NCBI GenBank assembly: GCA_025352845.1
Contig: JANXSC010000009.1
Location: forward strand, 1-14,255
Direction of reading: 5' to 3'
From: Opitutaceae bacterium
GTDB lineage: Bacteria > Verrucomicrobiota > Verrucomicrobiia > Opitutales > Opitutaceae
DNA length: 14,255 nucleotides
Positions 7,151 to 14,255 of the stretch are shown one piece after another. Made by a program: the position numbers and the translations under genes. How positions within the stretch are numbered: the stretch's first letter is position 1; the number at the start of each line of letters is the position of its first letter. Below the pieces are notes generated by a model, which searched no databases, was not told the DNA's origin, and saw only the letters and a program-made list of their open reading frames with translations.

Positions 7151-7286
7151 ACTAATACCAGTGTCCCGTGAGAATTGGACTTATTTTCGCCCGATGTAGC
7201 CGGGTGTCGCCGACCCCGGACCGAGGTCAGCGACCTCGGCTACACCTGAACCAAAGGTCTAGAAATCATGGGTGATTGGTATAAGT
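7151..7286. repeat. MITE/REPIN-like imperfect palindromic element
   Basis: The ends ACTAATACCA (7151-7160) and TGGTATAAGT (7277-7286) are inverted repeats matching at nine of ten positions. The similarity continues inward: the two halves read as imperfect reverse complements over roughly 68 bp each, meeting at a GC-rich centre. No open reading frame of note is inside and no target duplication is clear. It lies 17 bp upstream of the receiver remnant's start codon and 128 bp upstream of the HDOD gene, so it may have disturbed the promoter of the decayed locus. A family of copies elsewhere in the genome is expected but cannot be seen here. Confidence 0.65.
7195..7244. repeat. GC-rich core palindrome of the repeat element
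   Basis: TGTAGCCGGGTGTCGCCGAC on the left arm pairs with CGAGGTCAGCGACCTCGGCTACA on the right (reverse complement begins TGTAGCCGAGGTCGCTGAC), with small mismatches. As RNA it would form a long hairpin. The core is REP-like. It could also act as a bidirectional terminator or processing site, but no T tract follows it. Confidence 0.65.
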
Positions 7287-7400
7287 CGGCGCGGGGCGGC
7301 GGAAACTTTATCGCAATTTCGGCGGCTGCGGCGGAACGGCCGGTCCGGGGTGTGGTTGGGCGGCTTTTAGCATAAAATTTCCGCGCCCGTGCCGATACAT

Positions 7401-7405
7401 AAGGA
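7401..7405 (+). promoter_or_regulatory. Shine-Dalgarno site of the HDOD gene
   Basis: AAGGA ends nine bases before ATG at 7415. It is the clearest ribosome-binding site in the window and supports this start, since the other genes show weak or no such motif. A -10-like TAAAAT lies at 7373-7378, without a convincing -35. Confidence 0.55.
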
Positions 7406-7414
7406 CACATCCTC

Positions 7415-8347
7415 ATGATCGCCGAATGCACCACGTCACTCGGGTTTTCGCTTACGCCCGACGACATCGTGCGCGCAGTGAAGAACCTCCCCTCGTCACC
7501 CCGTGTCCTGCCGCGGCTGAAATTTTTGCTCGGAGACGGCAACTCGTCGATGCACGACATCGTCGCCCTGGTGCGGCTCGATCCGGCCATCGCGGCGCGC
7601 GTGCTACAGACGGCGAACAGCGCCTACTTCGGCGGCGGGGTGCGTTACACGACGGTCGACGAGGCGGTCAACCGCGTCGGCTACGATCAAATCTACGAGC
7701 TGGTTTCCTACGCGGTGGCCTCGCAGGTCTTCGTGCGTCCGGTGGACCTCTACGGCATCGAAGCCGATGATCTGTGGAAGATGTCGGTCTCGTGTGCGCT
7801 CGCCGCAGAGGTCATCGCGGAACGCACGCGGCAGGATCGAAGCGTGGCTTACAGCATCGGGCTATTGCATTGTTTGGGCATGGTCGCGCTCGACGAGTGG
7901 GCTCTGCGCCACGCACCGAGTCTGAGGCTCGCCACCGTCGGGTTCCCGCTGGAAGCGGTGGAGGCCGAGCGCGCGGCGTTGGGATTCACGCAGGCGGACA
8001 CGGGCGCAGCGTTGCTGCGGAATTGGGATTTTCCGCCCGAGATGGTGGAGCCGGTGCGGGTGCAATATGCGCCGGGTGCCTCGGTCGCCTACCGGCGCAT
8101 GGCGACGCTGCTGTTCGCGGCCAAGTGGCTGCGTTCGGCGATCTGCACTCCGAATAATGCGGAGACCCCGCCGCTACCTGAAGCCGTGCAGCTGGAGGTC
8201 ATCGGCCTGACGCCGACGGCGCTGGCTGCGATGCTGCCCGAGGTGTCGCGCCGACTCGGAGCGGTGGGCTCGCTGCTTGACGTCAGTCGCGAGGCCAAGC
8301 CCCGCACGGGTCGTCATCATTTTCCGACTGCGGCGAAGGCGGCGTGA
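7415..8347 (+). CDS. HDOD-domain signalling protein
   Basis: The 310-residue protein is a single HDOD domain (about residues 8-215) with an extended C-terminal helical region. Recognisable family features are the start of the domain (VKNLPSSPRVLPRL), the helix MHDIVALVRLDPAIAARVLQ, and ANSAYFGGGVRYTTVDEAV with the family's near-invariant N-S-x-x-F/Y core. The HD-type metal site is absent: where related hydrolases have HD, this reads GLLHCLGMVAL. HDOD proteins are soluble, non-catalytic partners of two-component or cyclic-di-nucleotide signalling. A Shine-Dalgarno AAGGA supports ATG at 7415. It is transcribed alone, away from the repeat and the decayed kinase locus, and converges with the FlgN-like gene 42 bp downstream. 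A second, different HDOD gene is found at 12780-13700. The partner is not evident from context. Confidence 0.88.
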   Translation: MIAECTTSLGFSLTPDDIVRAVKNLPSSPRVLPRLKFLLGDGNSSMHDIVALVRLDPAIAARVLQTANSAYFGGGVRYTTVDEAVNRVGYDQIYELVSYAVASQVFVRPVDLYGIEADDLWKMSVSCALAAEVIAERTRQDRSVAYSIGLLHCLGMVALDEWALRHAPSLRLATVGFPLEAVEAERAALGFTQADTGAALLRNWDFPPEMVEPVRVQYAPGASVAYRRMATLLFAAKWLRSAICTPNNAETPPLPEAVQLEVIGLTPTALAAMLPEVSRRLGAVGSLLDVSREAKPRTGRHHFPTAAKAA

Positions 8348-8389
8348 CGCGGTGGAGCGGCGCCGAAGCGGAAAAAATGCGACGGACGC

Positions 8390-8776
8390 CTACGAGCAGC
8401 GCGAGTAGATTTTTTGCAGCATCGAAACGGAAGGCGCGGCGGCTGCGGCGGGCGCGCCCGTTGGCCGGGTCGCATTGAGACTGCAACGCAGGAGCAGTTG
8501 CTCGTTCTCCTTGTCGAGCTGCAGCACTTGAAGAATGCGACCGCGCGTCTTTTCCAACGCCGCGCGCATCTCCGGATCGCGGATGGAGGCGGCGGGCACC
8601 GCGCGCAGCGCCGCGAGCGAGGTGTCGAGTTTCGCGAGTAGCGCAGTCTTGCGCTCGATCAGCGCCTGGTCGGGCGCGCGCTGCTCCTGGCGGAGGAAAC
8701 GGTTCTCATCGAGCACACACTGGTGGATTTCGTCGCAGAGTTGGTGGTGCGCTTGGATGGCGGCAAATTGCGTCAT
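8390..8776 (-). CDS. Small helical protein, possibly FlgN-like
   Basis: The frame is open upstream to 8908, but ATG at 8776 is chosen because it overlaps the TGA of the TPR gene as ATGA, a typical coupled start. This gives 128 residues. Nearly all of residues 1-105 are amphipathic helix: an acidic first helix (CDEIHQCVLDENRFLRQEQ), a Lys-containing turn (ERKTALLAKLDTSL), a third helix and the segment DKENEQLLLR. The order 'E..aL ... K..LL..L ... N..LL' is reminiscent of FlgN-type flagellar export chaperones, which are about this long. The C-terminal linker is Ala/Pro-rich. No other flagellar gene is present in the window, so this is a resemblance only. An alternative is a generic coiled-coil protein of the same operon. 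Confidence 0.65.
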   Translation of the reverse strand: MTQFAAIQAHHQLCDEIHQCVLDENRFLRQEQRAPDQALIERKTALLAKLDTSLAALRAVPAASIRDPEMRAALEKTRGRILQVLQLDKENEQLLLRCSLNATRPTGAPAAAAAPSVSMLQKIYSRCS

Positions 8777-10098
8777 GGGGTGGCGGAGGTCTTGTGAGTG
8801 GCCGGCGCGGCGGGTGTGATGGAGGCGGTCTTCCTGGCGTTGCTGTCGAAAAACGACGAGATCTGCTGCGTCGTCCGGTCGCGCCACTCCATGTGTTGGA
8901 TGCGCCATTTCGCCATGGTTGCAAGCTCCGCGAAATCCGGCGCGGCCGTGGCGCCGACGGCGTCGATGATGGCCTGATATTGCGCGCGCGCGCGGTCGGA
9001 GGCGCCGAGGCGTTCGTCGCAGAGCCCGAGCTGGTAGGTGATCGGCAGCCGCCAGATCGGATCGGGGGCGAGCTCGAGCAGGCCGCCGTAGATGGCGCGG
9101 GCATTGGCGATGTCGCCGGCTTCGTAGAAATCGTTGGCGAGTTGGTTGCCGGTCTTGCGCTGCCAGTAGGTCCAGCGCTTCGGGTCGATCTCGATGCGGG
9201 ATTTTTCCGCGCGCAGCAAGTCGAGGGTGGCGGCGAATGCGTCCTGCGGGCGCTTGAGGTCGCGCAGGGTCACGGCGAGGAGATAGCGCGCCTCGGGCAC
9301 GTTTTCATCCTCGGGCCACTGCTCGATGTAGCTGCGGAGCGTGGTCACCGCGGGCTCGAGGCTGCCCTGTAGGCGGAGCGCGAAGCCGGCCTTGAAATGC
9401 GCGCGCGCGCGATCGACCGGCGCGAGATCGAGGAGGCGGAGACGGGTGTAGAATTTGTTGGCCTCGGCAAAATCGCCGGACTGGAAATGGGTCTCGGCGA
9501 TTTCGAACTGCGCGGTCTTGGCGAGGAGCTGGTAGCGATCGAAGCCCTCGCCGGGGAGCTTCAGCGTCGAGTTAAGCACGTTGTAGAACCGCGTGATCGC
9601 GAGTTTGTTGGCGCCGAGGCTGCGGAGCGTGCGACCGAGATCGAGGAGGACGTCCGGGGTGCGCTCATCGCCGGCGTAATCCTTGAGGTAGCGTTCGTAG
9701 ATCGCGGCGGCCTTGGTGAACTCGCCCTTGCGGCGGTGCAGTTGCGCGAGGCCGTAGAGCGCGGTTTTCACCTGGGTTTCCGGCGCGCGCGGGGCGGCGA
9801 TCACCTGGCGAAATGCGATCTCCGCGGCGTCGTAGTCGCGGCGTTCGACGGCGGCGGCGGCGAGCTTGAGCATGCTCTGGATTTCATCGGGCTGGGCTTT
9901 CGCCGGCTCGGCTTGAACGGCAGCCGCATGCTCCATCGTTTTGCCTGCGTTCGGAGCGGCGGGCGTGGCTGCCGGTGCCGGATGTTCTGGATGAGCGGGC
10001 GGTGAGGACGCCTCCAGCCGCGCCACGGCCAGCCACGCGAGCGTGGCGGCCGCGCGCAGGGCGGGAAACGGTGGCGAGTAACGACGACGGACGATCAT
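8773..10098 (-). CDS. Secreted TPR-repeat protein
   Basis: The 441-residue protein starts with a basic n-region (MIVRRRY), a hydrophobic core at about 12-28 and a plausible signal-peptidase site at LEA/SSP (residue 30). A Pro/Ala-rich linker to about 70 leads into at least seven helix pairs of the TPR type between about 73 and 400; clear units are DYDAAEIAFRQVI, GEFTKAAAIYERYLKDY, GDFAEANKFYTRL, GSLEPAVTTLRSYIEQWP and GDIANARAIYGGLLELAPD. The spacing and the phrase style recall periplasmic TPR proteins of the YbgF/CpoB or BamD type, but no BamD or YbgF marker is present, so the partner is unknown. It is the second gene of a three-gene unit: its ATG overlaps the TGA of the upstream gene as ATGA at 10095-10098, and its TGA overlaps the next ATG at 8773-8776. 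It would act in the periplasm or outer envelope. Confidence 0.85.
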   Translation of the reverse strand: MIVRRRYSPPFPALRAAATLAWLAVARLEASSPPAHPEHPAPAATPAAPNAGKTMEHAAAVQAEPAKAQPDEIQSMLKLAAAAVERRDYDAAEIAFRQVIAAPRAPETQVKTALYGLAQLHRRKGEFTKAAAIYERYLKDYAGDERTPDVLLDLGRTLRSLGANKLAITRFYNVLNSTLKLPGEGFDRYQLLAKTAQFEIAETHFQSGDFAEANKFYTRLRLLDLAPVDRARAHFKAGFALRLQGSLEPAVTTLRSYIEQWPEDENVPEARYLLAVTLRDLKRPQDAFAATLDLLRAEKSRIEIDPKRWTYWQRKTGNQLANDFYEAGDIANARAIYGGLLELAPDPIWRLPITYQLGLCDERLGASDRARAQYQAIIDAVGATAAPDFAELATMAKWRIQHMEWRDRTTQQISSFFDSNARKTASITPAAPATHKTSATP

Positions 10099-10673
10099 TT
10101 CGGAGTTTGCGTATAGGTCGCCGAATTCGGCGGAATCGCGGCGGGCGCGGGGGCGGAGCGGGGCGCAGGCATGAGCAGGTTCACGTCCCCGGCGCTGCGC
10201 GCGGAGCCTGGCATTTGGAAGTAAGGCAGGAAATCTTCGGCGCGTGTGGCTGGCCGCAGATCATCATAGAGGATCGCCGGCGGCGGCTTGGGTGCCGTCG
10301 GCGGTTTCGCGGCGACGGGCGTGTCCGCGGAATTTTGCCCCGCCGTATCATTCACCGGATCGGCTGCTCCGTAGAGCTGCGGTATGATGAAATCGTTGGT
10401 GGGCGAGGAACTCGTGGTGGGAGCCGTGGGCCCGGTCTCCGAGGCCGGTTTTGAAACGGGCTCGGTCATGATCGGCTTCGGCTGGAAGCGGAGTTGCGGC
10501 GCGCCGAGCACCGGGAGGTAGTTCGTGAGGTTCGCGGGGTTCGTCCCGTGGGCCTGGGGAGAATTCGGGCGGGGCAGCGCCGCGGCCCCCGTGGGGGCCA
10601 GCAGCATGAGGGCGAGGCAACCCAACGCCTCGCGTCGCCGCACCGGTGGGTGCGTTATTTCGCGGTGATTCAT
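10095..10673 (-). CDS. Proline-rich exported protein of unknown function
   Basis: The frame is open from 10760, but ATG at 10673 is preferred because it puts a signal peptide at the N-terminus: MNHREITHPPVRRREALG, then the hydrophobic ALMLLAPTGAAA and a likely cleavage near residue 32. The three consecutive arginines before the core allow Tat export, although the motif is not a clean SRRxFLK. The mature part, about 160 residues, is Pro/Ala/Thr-rich with low sequence complexity and few predicted structures; short blocks FIIPQLYG and EDFLPYFQMPG may be conserved contacts. No family is recognised. It is first in the ATGA-coupled operon with the TPR protein and the FlgN-like protein, and lies 122 bp from the kinase gene behind it, which leaves room for a promoter although none is clear. 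Confidence 0.6.
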   Translation of the reverse strand: MNHREITHPPVRRREALGCLALMLLAPTGAAALPRPNSPQAHGTNPANLTNYLPVLGAPQLRFQPKPIMTEPVSKPASETGPTAPTTSSSPTNDFIIPQLYGAADPVNDTAGQNSADTPVAAKPPTAPKPPPAILYDDLRPATRAEDFLPYFQMPGSARSAGDVNLLMPAPRSAPAPAAIPPNSATYTQTPK

Positions 10674-10768
10674 TTCGGTGATGACATTCCATGTGTGTGT
10701 GGATGGTCCTGATTGTGCCCGCCTACCTATCGGCACCGCGGGCCGATGGTTGAACTGCATTTGTGCGG

Positions 10769-10790
10769 CAAAACGCGGGACTCGTCCGCC
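10769..10790 (-). terminator. Possible intrinsic terminator of the hybrid kinase gene
   Basis: On the minus strand, about 7 bases after the TAA of the kinase gene, GCGGAC-GA-GTCCCGC forms a short hairpin (one bulge) and is followed after one G by TTTT (10773-10770). The stem is short and the T tract is only four bases, so the call is weak. Confidence 0.3.
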
Positions 10791-10795
10791 GACAA

Positions 10796-12760
10796 TTACG
10801 CCGCCTTGAGTTCAAACACGTGGCGCAACTGGCGACCGACGTCGTCGAGCCGGTAGGGTTTCTGGATGAAGCAGCGCTGGCCGGATTTTTCGAGTTCGAG
10901 CCGCGCCTCCGCGGTCAAATGCCCGCTCAGCACGACGACCCGCAGCGCGGGTCGGCAGATGCGGATGACGCGCATCACATCGACGCCGGTGGCGCCCGGC
11001 ATATTGAGATCGAGGAGCACGGCGTCGAAGAGCCGGGCCGGATCGCTGATGAGATCGATCGCTTCGAGGCCGGAGGCGGCGGTGGTGGTGCGGTAGCCCT
11101 TGCTGGAAAGCGCGCTCGCGAGCAGGTCGCGCAGCGGGGCCTCGTCGTCGACGATGAGCAGCGACTCGGTGCCGCCGGGAAAATCAGTGCTGCGGGCGGG
11201 CAGCGGGGCCGCGACGGCCGCCTTGGCCAGTGGCAGGTAAACACGAAACGCGCTGCCCGCACCCGGTGCCGAGTCCACCTCGATGTAGCCGTGATGCGCC
11301 ACGACGATGCCATAGACAACCGCGAGCCCAAGCCCCGTGCCCTGGTGCCCCTGCTTCGTCGTGAAAAACGGCTCGAAGATGTGCAGGCGAACTTCCGCGC
11401 TCATGCCGGTGCCGGTGTCGTCGACGGCGAGGCACGCATAGGTGCGCGTGACGTCGGCGCCGAGATGCCGCAAGGTCGCGCCCGGAACGGTGGAGGTTTG
11501 CAGGGAGATGGTGCCGCCCGACGGCATCGCATCGCGCGCATTCACGCAGAGATTGAGCACGATCTGTTGCAACTGGCTTTGGTCCGCCAGCAGCGCCGGC
11601 AAATTCTCCTGCAACACCTGTTGGAATACGACCGTGCGGGGAAACGTCTCCGCCAGCAGGGCCACGAGTTCCTGCGCGAGTTGGTTGAGGTCCACCGGAG
11701 AGAAACGCACCTCGGCCTTGCGGCTGAAGGTGAGAATCTGGCGGACGAGCGCGCCGGCGCGCTGCGAGGCGCGGTGGATTTCCCGCAGGCTCTTTTTCAG
11801 CACCTCCGGCTCGCCCAGGCTTTGTTCGCAGAATTCCGCATAGCCGTTGATGATCGCCAGGAGATTGTTGAAATCGTGCGCGATGCCACCGGCGAGCGTG
11901 CCGAGGCTTTCCATCTTGTGCGCCTGCCGGAGCTCGTGTTCGAGCCGCTTGCGCTCGGTGACATCCTCGCGCAGGCAAAGGAGGTTGGTGATTTCGCCTT
12001 CGGGGTTGCGGAGACATGTGACCTTGACCGCCTCCCAAACCGTGGTGCCATCGCGGCGCGGGGTCGAGAGCTCGCCGCGCCATTCGCCGCCGGCCCGCAC
12101 CGTGGTCCAGAAATTCTTGTAGGAAGTTTCATCCTCGTGGCCGTCGCGCAGCACCTCGATCGTGCGGTCGAGCAAGTCCTCGAGCGTGTGGCCGCTCACG
12201 GCGATGAACTTCGAGTTGACGTATTGCGGCCGCCCCTGGGGGTCGGTGATGACGATCGAAACGGGCGATTGCTCGACCGCCCGGGAGAGACGGTAAAATT
12301 GTTCCTCGGCGAGGTGTTGCCGCGTGATGTCGCGGCCCACGGCGCGGGCACCGACCACGGTGCCGGCGTCATTGCGCAGGGCGGTCTCTTCCCACTCAAA
12401 CCAGCGGACGCCCTGCGGCGTGAGCCAGCGCTGCGTCGTGACCGTGCGATGCGGCGGCCGGGTCAGCTCGGTGTTGGCGTCGAGGAGTTTCGCGATGTCC
12501 TCGGCGTGAACCAAGTCCGAGATCGTGTGCCCCGCTTTGGAGCCGAGGCCGAATTTGCGGGCGAACGAAGTGTTCGTCGCGAGAATCCGGCCGTGGAGAT
12601 CGCGGCAATAGGCGGAGTCGGCGCTATTCTCCCAAGCCCCGAGCGGGGTCGCGCGGGAAGCTGGGGGCAGCAAAGCGACGACAGGTTCGCAAAGGACGGT
12701 GGACATGAGGACGTTTTCGAGGGGTGGGCGGGACGCGTTCGCGGGAGTGGACTTTTTCAC
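10796..12760 (-). CDS. PAS-PAS hybrid sensor histidine kinase with C-terminal receiver
   Basis: The 654-residue protein has no membrane helix, so it is a cytoplasmic sensor. Two PAS folds lie at about 44-150 and 157-270; the second ends in the standard REDVTERKRLEHEL. The phospho-acceptor helix follows with GGIAHDFNNLL, H295. The ATPase domain shows an N box around N403-N407 (LNLCVNARDA), D447/D448-G in VDDTGTGM, an F box EPFFTTK (463-469) and a G box GTGLGLA (474-480), all intact. The receiver at about 533-650 has VDDE, the phospho-acceptor D584 in VLLDLNMPG and K634 in FIQKPY. It is a complete, apparently working kinase, unlike the damaged one at 5811-6845. The start is GTG at 12760, 19 bp after the HDOD gene; ATG at 12706 (residue 19) is an equal alternative. 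No Shine-Dalgarno is seen at either. Co-transcription with the HDOD gene suggests they act together. Confidence 0.92.
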   Translation of the reverse strand: MKKSTPANASRPPLENVLMSTVLCEPVVALLPPASRATPLGAWENSADSAYCRDLHGRILATNTSFARKFGLGSKAGHTISDLVHAEDIAKLLDANTELTRPPHRTVTTQRWLTPQGVRWFEWEETALRNDAGTVVGARAVGRDITRQHLAEEQFYRLSRAVEQSPVSIVITDPQGRPQYVNSKFIAVSGHTLEDLLDRTIEVLRDGHEDETSYKNFWTTVRAGGEWRGELSTPRRDGTTVWEAVKVTCLRNPEGEITNLLCLREDVTERKRLEHELRQAHKMESLGTLAGGIAHDFNNLLAIINGYAEFCEQSLGEPEVLKKSLREIHRASQRAGALVRQILTFSRKAEVRFSPVDLNQLAQELVALLAETFPRTVVFQQVLQENLPALLADQSQLQQIVLNLCVNARDAMPSGGTISLQTSTVPGATLRHLGADVTRTYACLAVDDTGTGMSAEVRLHIFEPFFTTKQGHQGTGLGLAVVYGIVVAHHGYIEVDSAPGAGSAFRVYLPLAKAAVAAPLPARSTDFPGGTESLLIVDDEAPLRDLLASALSSKGYRTTTAASGLEAIDLISDPARLFDAVLLDLNMPGATGVDVMRVIRICRPALRVVVLSGHLTAEARLELEKSGQRCFIQKPYRLDDVGRQLRHVFELKAA

Positions 12761-12779
12761 CGCGCAGTTTCGCGTCGTT

Positions 12780-13700
12780 TCAGATCAACCCCTGCAACAT
12801 CGCCGGCAATTTCTGCAGCGAGTTGGCGATCGACGCGCGGGCGAGTCCGGACTCCGGCCCATCCGCCCCGAAGAGAATATTCCAACCCGGTAGCAGCAGC
12901 CACGTGTCGGCCTCCACCGGGTCGACTTTCTCGAAGCCACCGCCGATCCCCGCATATCGCACGAGATGGTCGGCCACCTGCACGGCGGCGGCGAACAGCT
13001 GGTGTTTGGGGGCGAGTTCCGGCGCGCTGTGGTAGCGCACCGCGAAAATAATTTCCTCGGAGAGCTGGTGCCGCGTGAGATATTGCGCCCCGATGGCGGC
13101 GTGATCCCAGCCCAGCAGCTCGCGTTCGCGCTGGCAGAATTCGGCCGGCGTCGCGGCGGGCGTGTCGATCAGCTTGCGCAGTTCCTCGGGGAAGGCATAC
13201 GCCATGACCACCTTGCCGACATTATGGAGGAGGCCGACGAGGTAATCGGTGTCGTCGTCGACATGCAGCGCGGTCGAGGCGAGGATTTCGCGGGTGAGAA
13301 TGGCGGTCGCAATGCTGTGCGTCCACAGCTCCTTCCACGGTAGTGTGGGCGCGGTCGCCTGCTTCAATTGATCGAGTTCTTCGATGATCGGCGTGGCCAT
13401 CGAGAGTTCGCGAATTTGCCGGAGCCCGAGGAAAAAAACCGCCTCCTCGATGTTGTTCACGCGGGTGGAGAGGCCGAAGTAAACCGAATTCACCATGCGC
13501 AGGAGTCGCGCGGAGAGCGAAGGATCGCGGCGGATGACCTCGGCGATCTGCGAATTGAGGCTGCCTTCCGAGCGCACGAGATCGCGCAGCGCGTGGTTCA
13601 CGCTTTGCAGCGAGGCCAGCTTCGGGCACACATCGATGCGACGCCTGATCTCGTCATCGGATATGGGAGCGGAGCGGGAAATGTCCGGCTGGGAATTCAA
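12780..13700 (-). CDS. HDOD-domain signalling protein (kinase-linked)
   Basis: The 306-residue protein has an HDOD domain from about 20 to 220: IDVCPKLASLQSVNHALRDL, the helix SLNSQIAEVIRRDPSLSARL and LRMVNSVYFGLSTRVNNIEEA, which carries the N-S-x-Y-F core. The HD position reads LVGLLHNVGKVV: the His is present but the Asp is Asn, so metal-dependent hydrolysis is not expected, as usual for HDOD. Residues after 220 are a helical C-terminal extension of unknown role. The start shown is TTG at 13700; no ATG or GTG lies just upstream in the frame and there is no Shine-Dalgarno site, so the N-terminus is uncertain by a few residues. It precedes the PAS hybrid kinase by 19 bp in one direction and is divergent from the TPR gene at 13849. 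Confidence 0.85.
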   Translation of the reverse strand: MNSQPDISRSAPISDDEIRRRIDVCPKLASLQSVNHALRDLVRSEGSLNSQIAEVIRRDPSLSARLLRMVNSVYFGLSTRVNNIEEAVFFLGLRQIRELSMATPIIEELDQLKQATAPTLPWKELWTHSIATAILTREILASTALHVDDDTDYLVGLLHNVGKVVMAYAFPEELRKLIDTPAATPAEFCQRERELLGWDHAAIGAQYLTRHQLSEEIIFAVRYHSAPELAPKHQLFAAAVQVADHLVRYAGIGGGFEKVDPVEADTWLLLPGWNILFGADGPESGLARASIANSLQKLPAMLQGLI

Positions 13701-13794
13701 GGTTGGCGAAGAAGGGAGGGGAGTGAGTCGGGGTTCGGCTCGCAGTGCGTCAAGGTGCGCTCAACTCATCGGTTCGGCGGTGGCCGCCTTGAGC

Positions 13795-13800
13795 TATTAT
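13795..13800 (+). promoter_or_regulatory. Possible -10 element upstream of the TPR pseudogene
   Basis: TATTAT at 13795-13800 matches the -10 consensus at five of six positions in the AT-rich part of the divergent region 13701-13848. The -35 region at the right distance (around GTTCGG) is poor. It would start transcription shortly before the TPR frame. Confidence 0.25.
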
Positions 13801-13848
13801 CCTAAAGATTTTTCAGCGGTGCGACGTAGATGGGGAGTAGCCCTCAGC

Positions 13849-14255
13849 GTGTCCCCCGCCCAACTCCAATCGTCGCTCAAAGTTGCCCTCGGGCATCACC
13901 GCGCCGGTCGCCTGGCCGAGGCGGAGCTGCACTATCGGCGGCTGCTGGTGGTCGCGCCGCGGCATTTTGACGTCGTGAACCTAGCCGGCCTGCTCGCCTA
14001 TCGGTAGGGGCGTATTGCCGAGGCGGTGGAACTTCTGGCCCGGGCGCACAAAATCGATCCGCAGCATATCGTGTGAGAAATGCGCCACGCGCTCGCGTTG
14101 ATCGCGGCGCAGCGCATGCCGGAAGCGGAAGCGCATTTTCGCCATGCGGTCGCGGTGAAACCGGATTTCCACGAGGGCTGGGACAACCTTGCCTAGTGCC
14201 TGAAGGCGCAGAACCGGCTGGCCGAGGCCGTGGCGTGCCACGAAAAGACCGTGGC
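13849..14255 (+). pseudogene. TPR-repeat protein interrupted by three in-frame stops (runs off window)
   Basis: From GTG at 13849 (GGGGAG 11 bases upstream; GTG at 13819 is an alternative) one frame encodes consecutive TPR motifs: HHRAGRLAEAELHYRRLLVV, GRIAEAVELLARAHKIDPQ, RMPEAEAHFRHAVAVKPDF and NRLAEAVACHEKTV. The frame is never shifted, but it is broken by TAG at 14005, TGA at 14074 and TAG at 14194. Each stop lies at a position where the repeat pattern predicts a helix residue: the first replaces the Gln of 'YRQGR', the last the residue before CLKAQ. All three are one transition from Gln, Arg or Trp. Such TPRs are typical of the N-terminal half of large bacterial O-GlcNAc-transferase-like proteins. 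The remainder lies beyond the window. Confidence 0.8.

Noticed and set aside
8348..8389. Convergent gap with an A6/T6 run and GGCGCC
   Set aside because: No stem of useful length precedes the run on either strand, so a terminator is not supported.
10763..13051. A 762-codon plus-strand open frame
   Set aside because: It is antisense to the PAS hybrid kinase and HDOD genes, whose motifs are clear. The antisense translation is Arg/Gly/Val-rich with no domain.
1..14255. Stop-codon reassignment (TAG or TGA read as an amino acid)
   Set aside because: TAG and TGA terminate intact genes in the window, and the internal stops cluster in two damaged loci.
1..14255. tRNA, rRNA, CRISPR array or autonomous transposase
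   Set aside because: No cloverleaf, rRNA-like block, regularly spaced direct repeat or transposase motif was seen.

Overview
The window is GC-rich, compact bacterial DNA. Gene style (lipoproteins with a Gly-zipper, HDOD proteins, proline/alanine-rich secreted proteins, few Shine-Dalgarno sites, an intergenic palindrome with the core TGTAGCCGAGGTCG) suggests a Verrucomicrobiota genome, probably Opitutales. That assignment is inference from style, not from a marker gene.

Layout. (1) 1-3472, minus strand: a three-gene operon in the order ExbB/TolQ/MotA-like channel protein, then an actin/Hsp70-like protein with an FHA-like C-terminus, then a membrane-anchored coiled-coil vWA protein cut by the window edge. 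(2) 3473-5140: a divergent intergenic region and two plus-strand lipoproteins, one with a glycine zipper and coiled coil. (3) 5172-7133, minus strand: a decayed two-component locus with a receiver remnant, a HisKA_3-type kinase lacking a proper N-terminus and part of its ATP lid region, and a NarL-type regulator broken by a frameshift and an amber codon. (4) 7151-7286: a ~136-bp imperfect palindromic, MITE/REPIN-like element just upstream of the decayed locus. (5) 7415-8347, plus: an HDOD protein. (6) 8390-10673, minus: three genes joined by two ATGA stop/start overlaps (proline-rich secreted protein, secreted TPR protein, small helical FlgN-like protein). (7) 10796-13700, minus: an HDOD protein followed by a PAS-PAS hybrid histidine kinase, probably one operon. 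(8) 13849-14255, plus: a TPR protein interrupted by three in-frame stops and running off the window.

The most interesting unit is the first operon. An ExbB-like channel subunit is paired with a vWA protein whose single N-terminal helix carries an Asp in the place where ExbD has its proton-carrying Asp. The gene between them encodes an ATPase-like fold with an FHA-like domain. This looks like an ion-driven membrane machine that pushes on a vWA head rather than on TonB or peptidoglycan. The vWA metal site is degenerate at two positions. Function is not known from sequence.

The disruptions cluster in two loci (5172-7133 and 13849-14255) while long genes of 440-650 codons elsewhere are intact. 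This favours true gene decay over uniformly poor sequence, though single-base errors cannot be excluded from the sequence alone.
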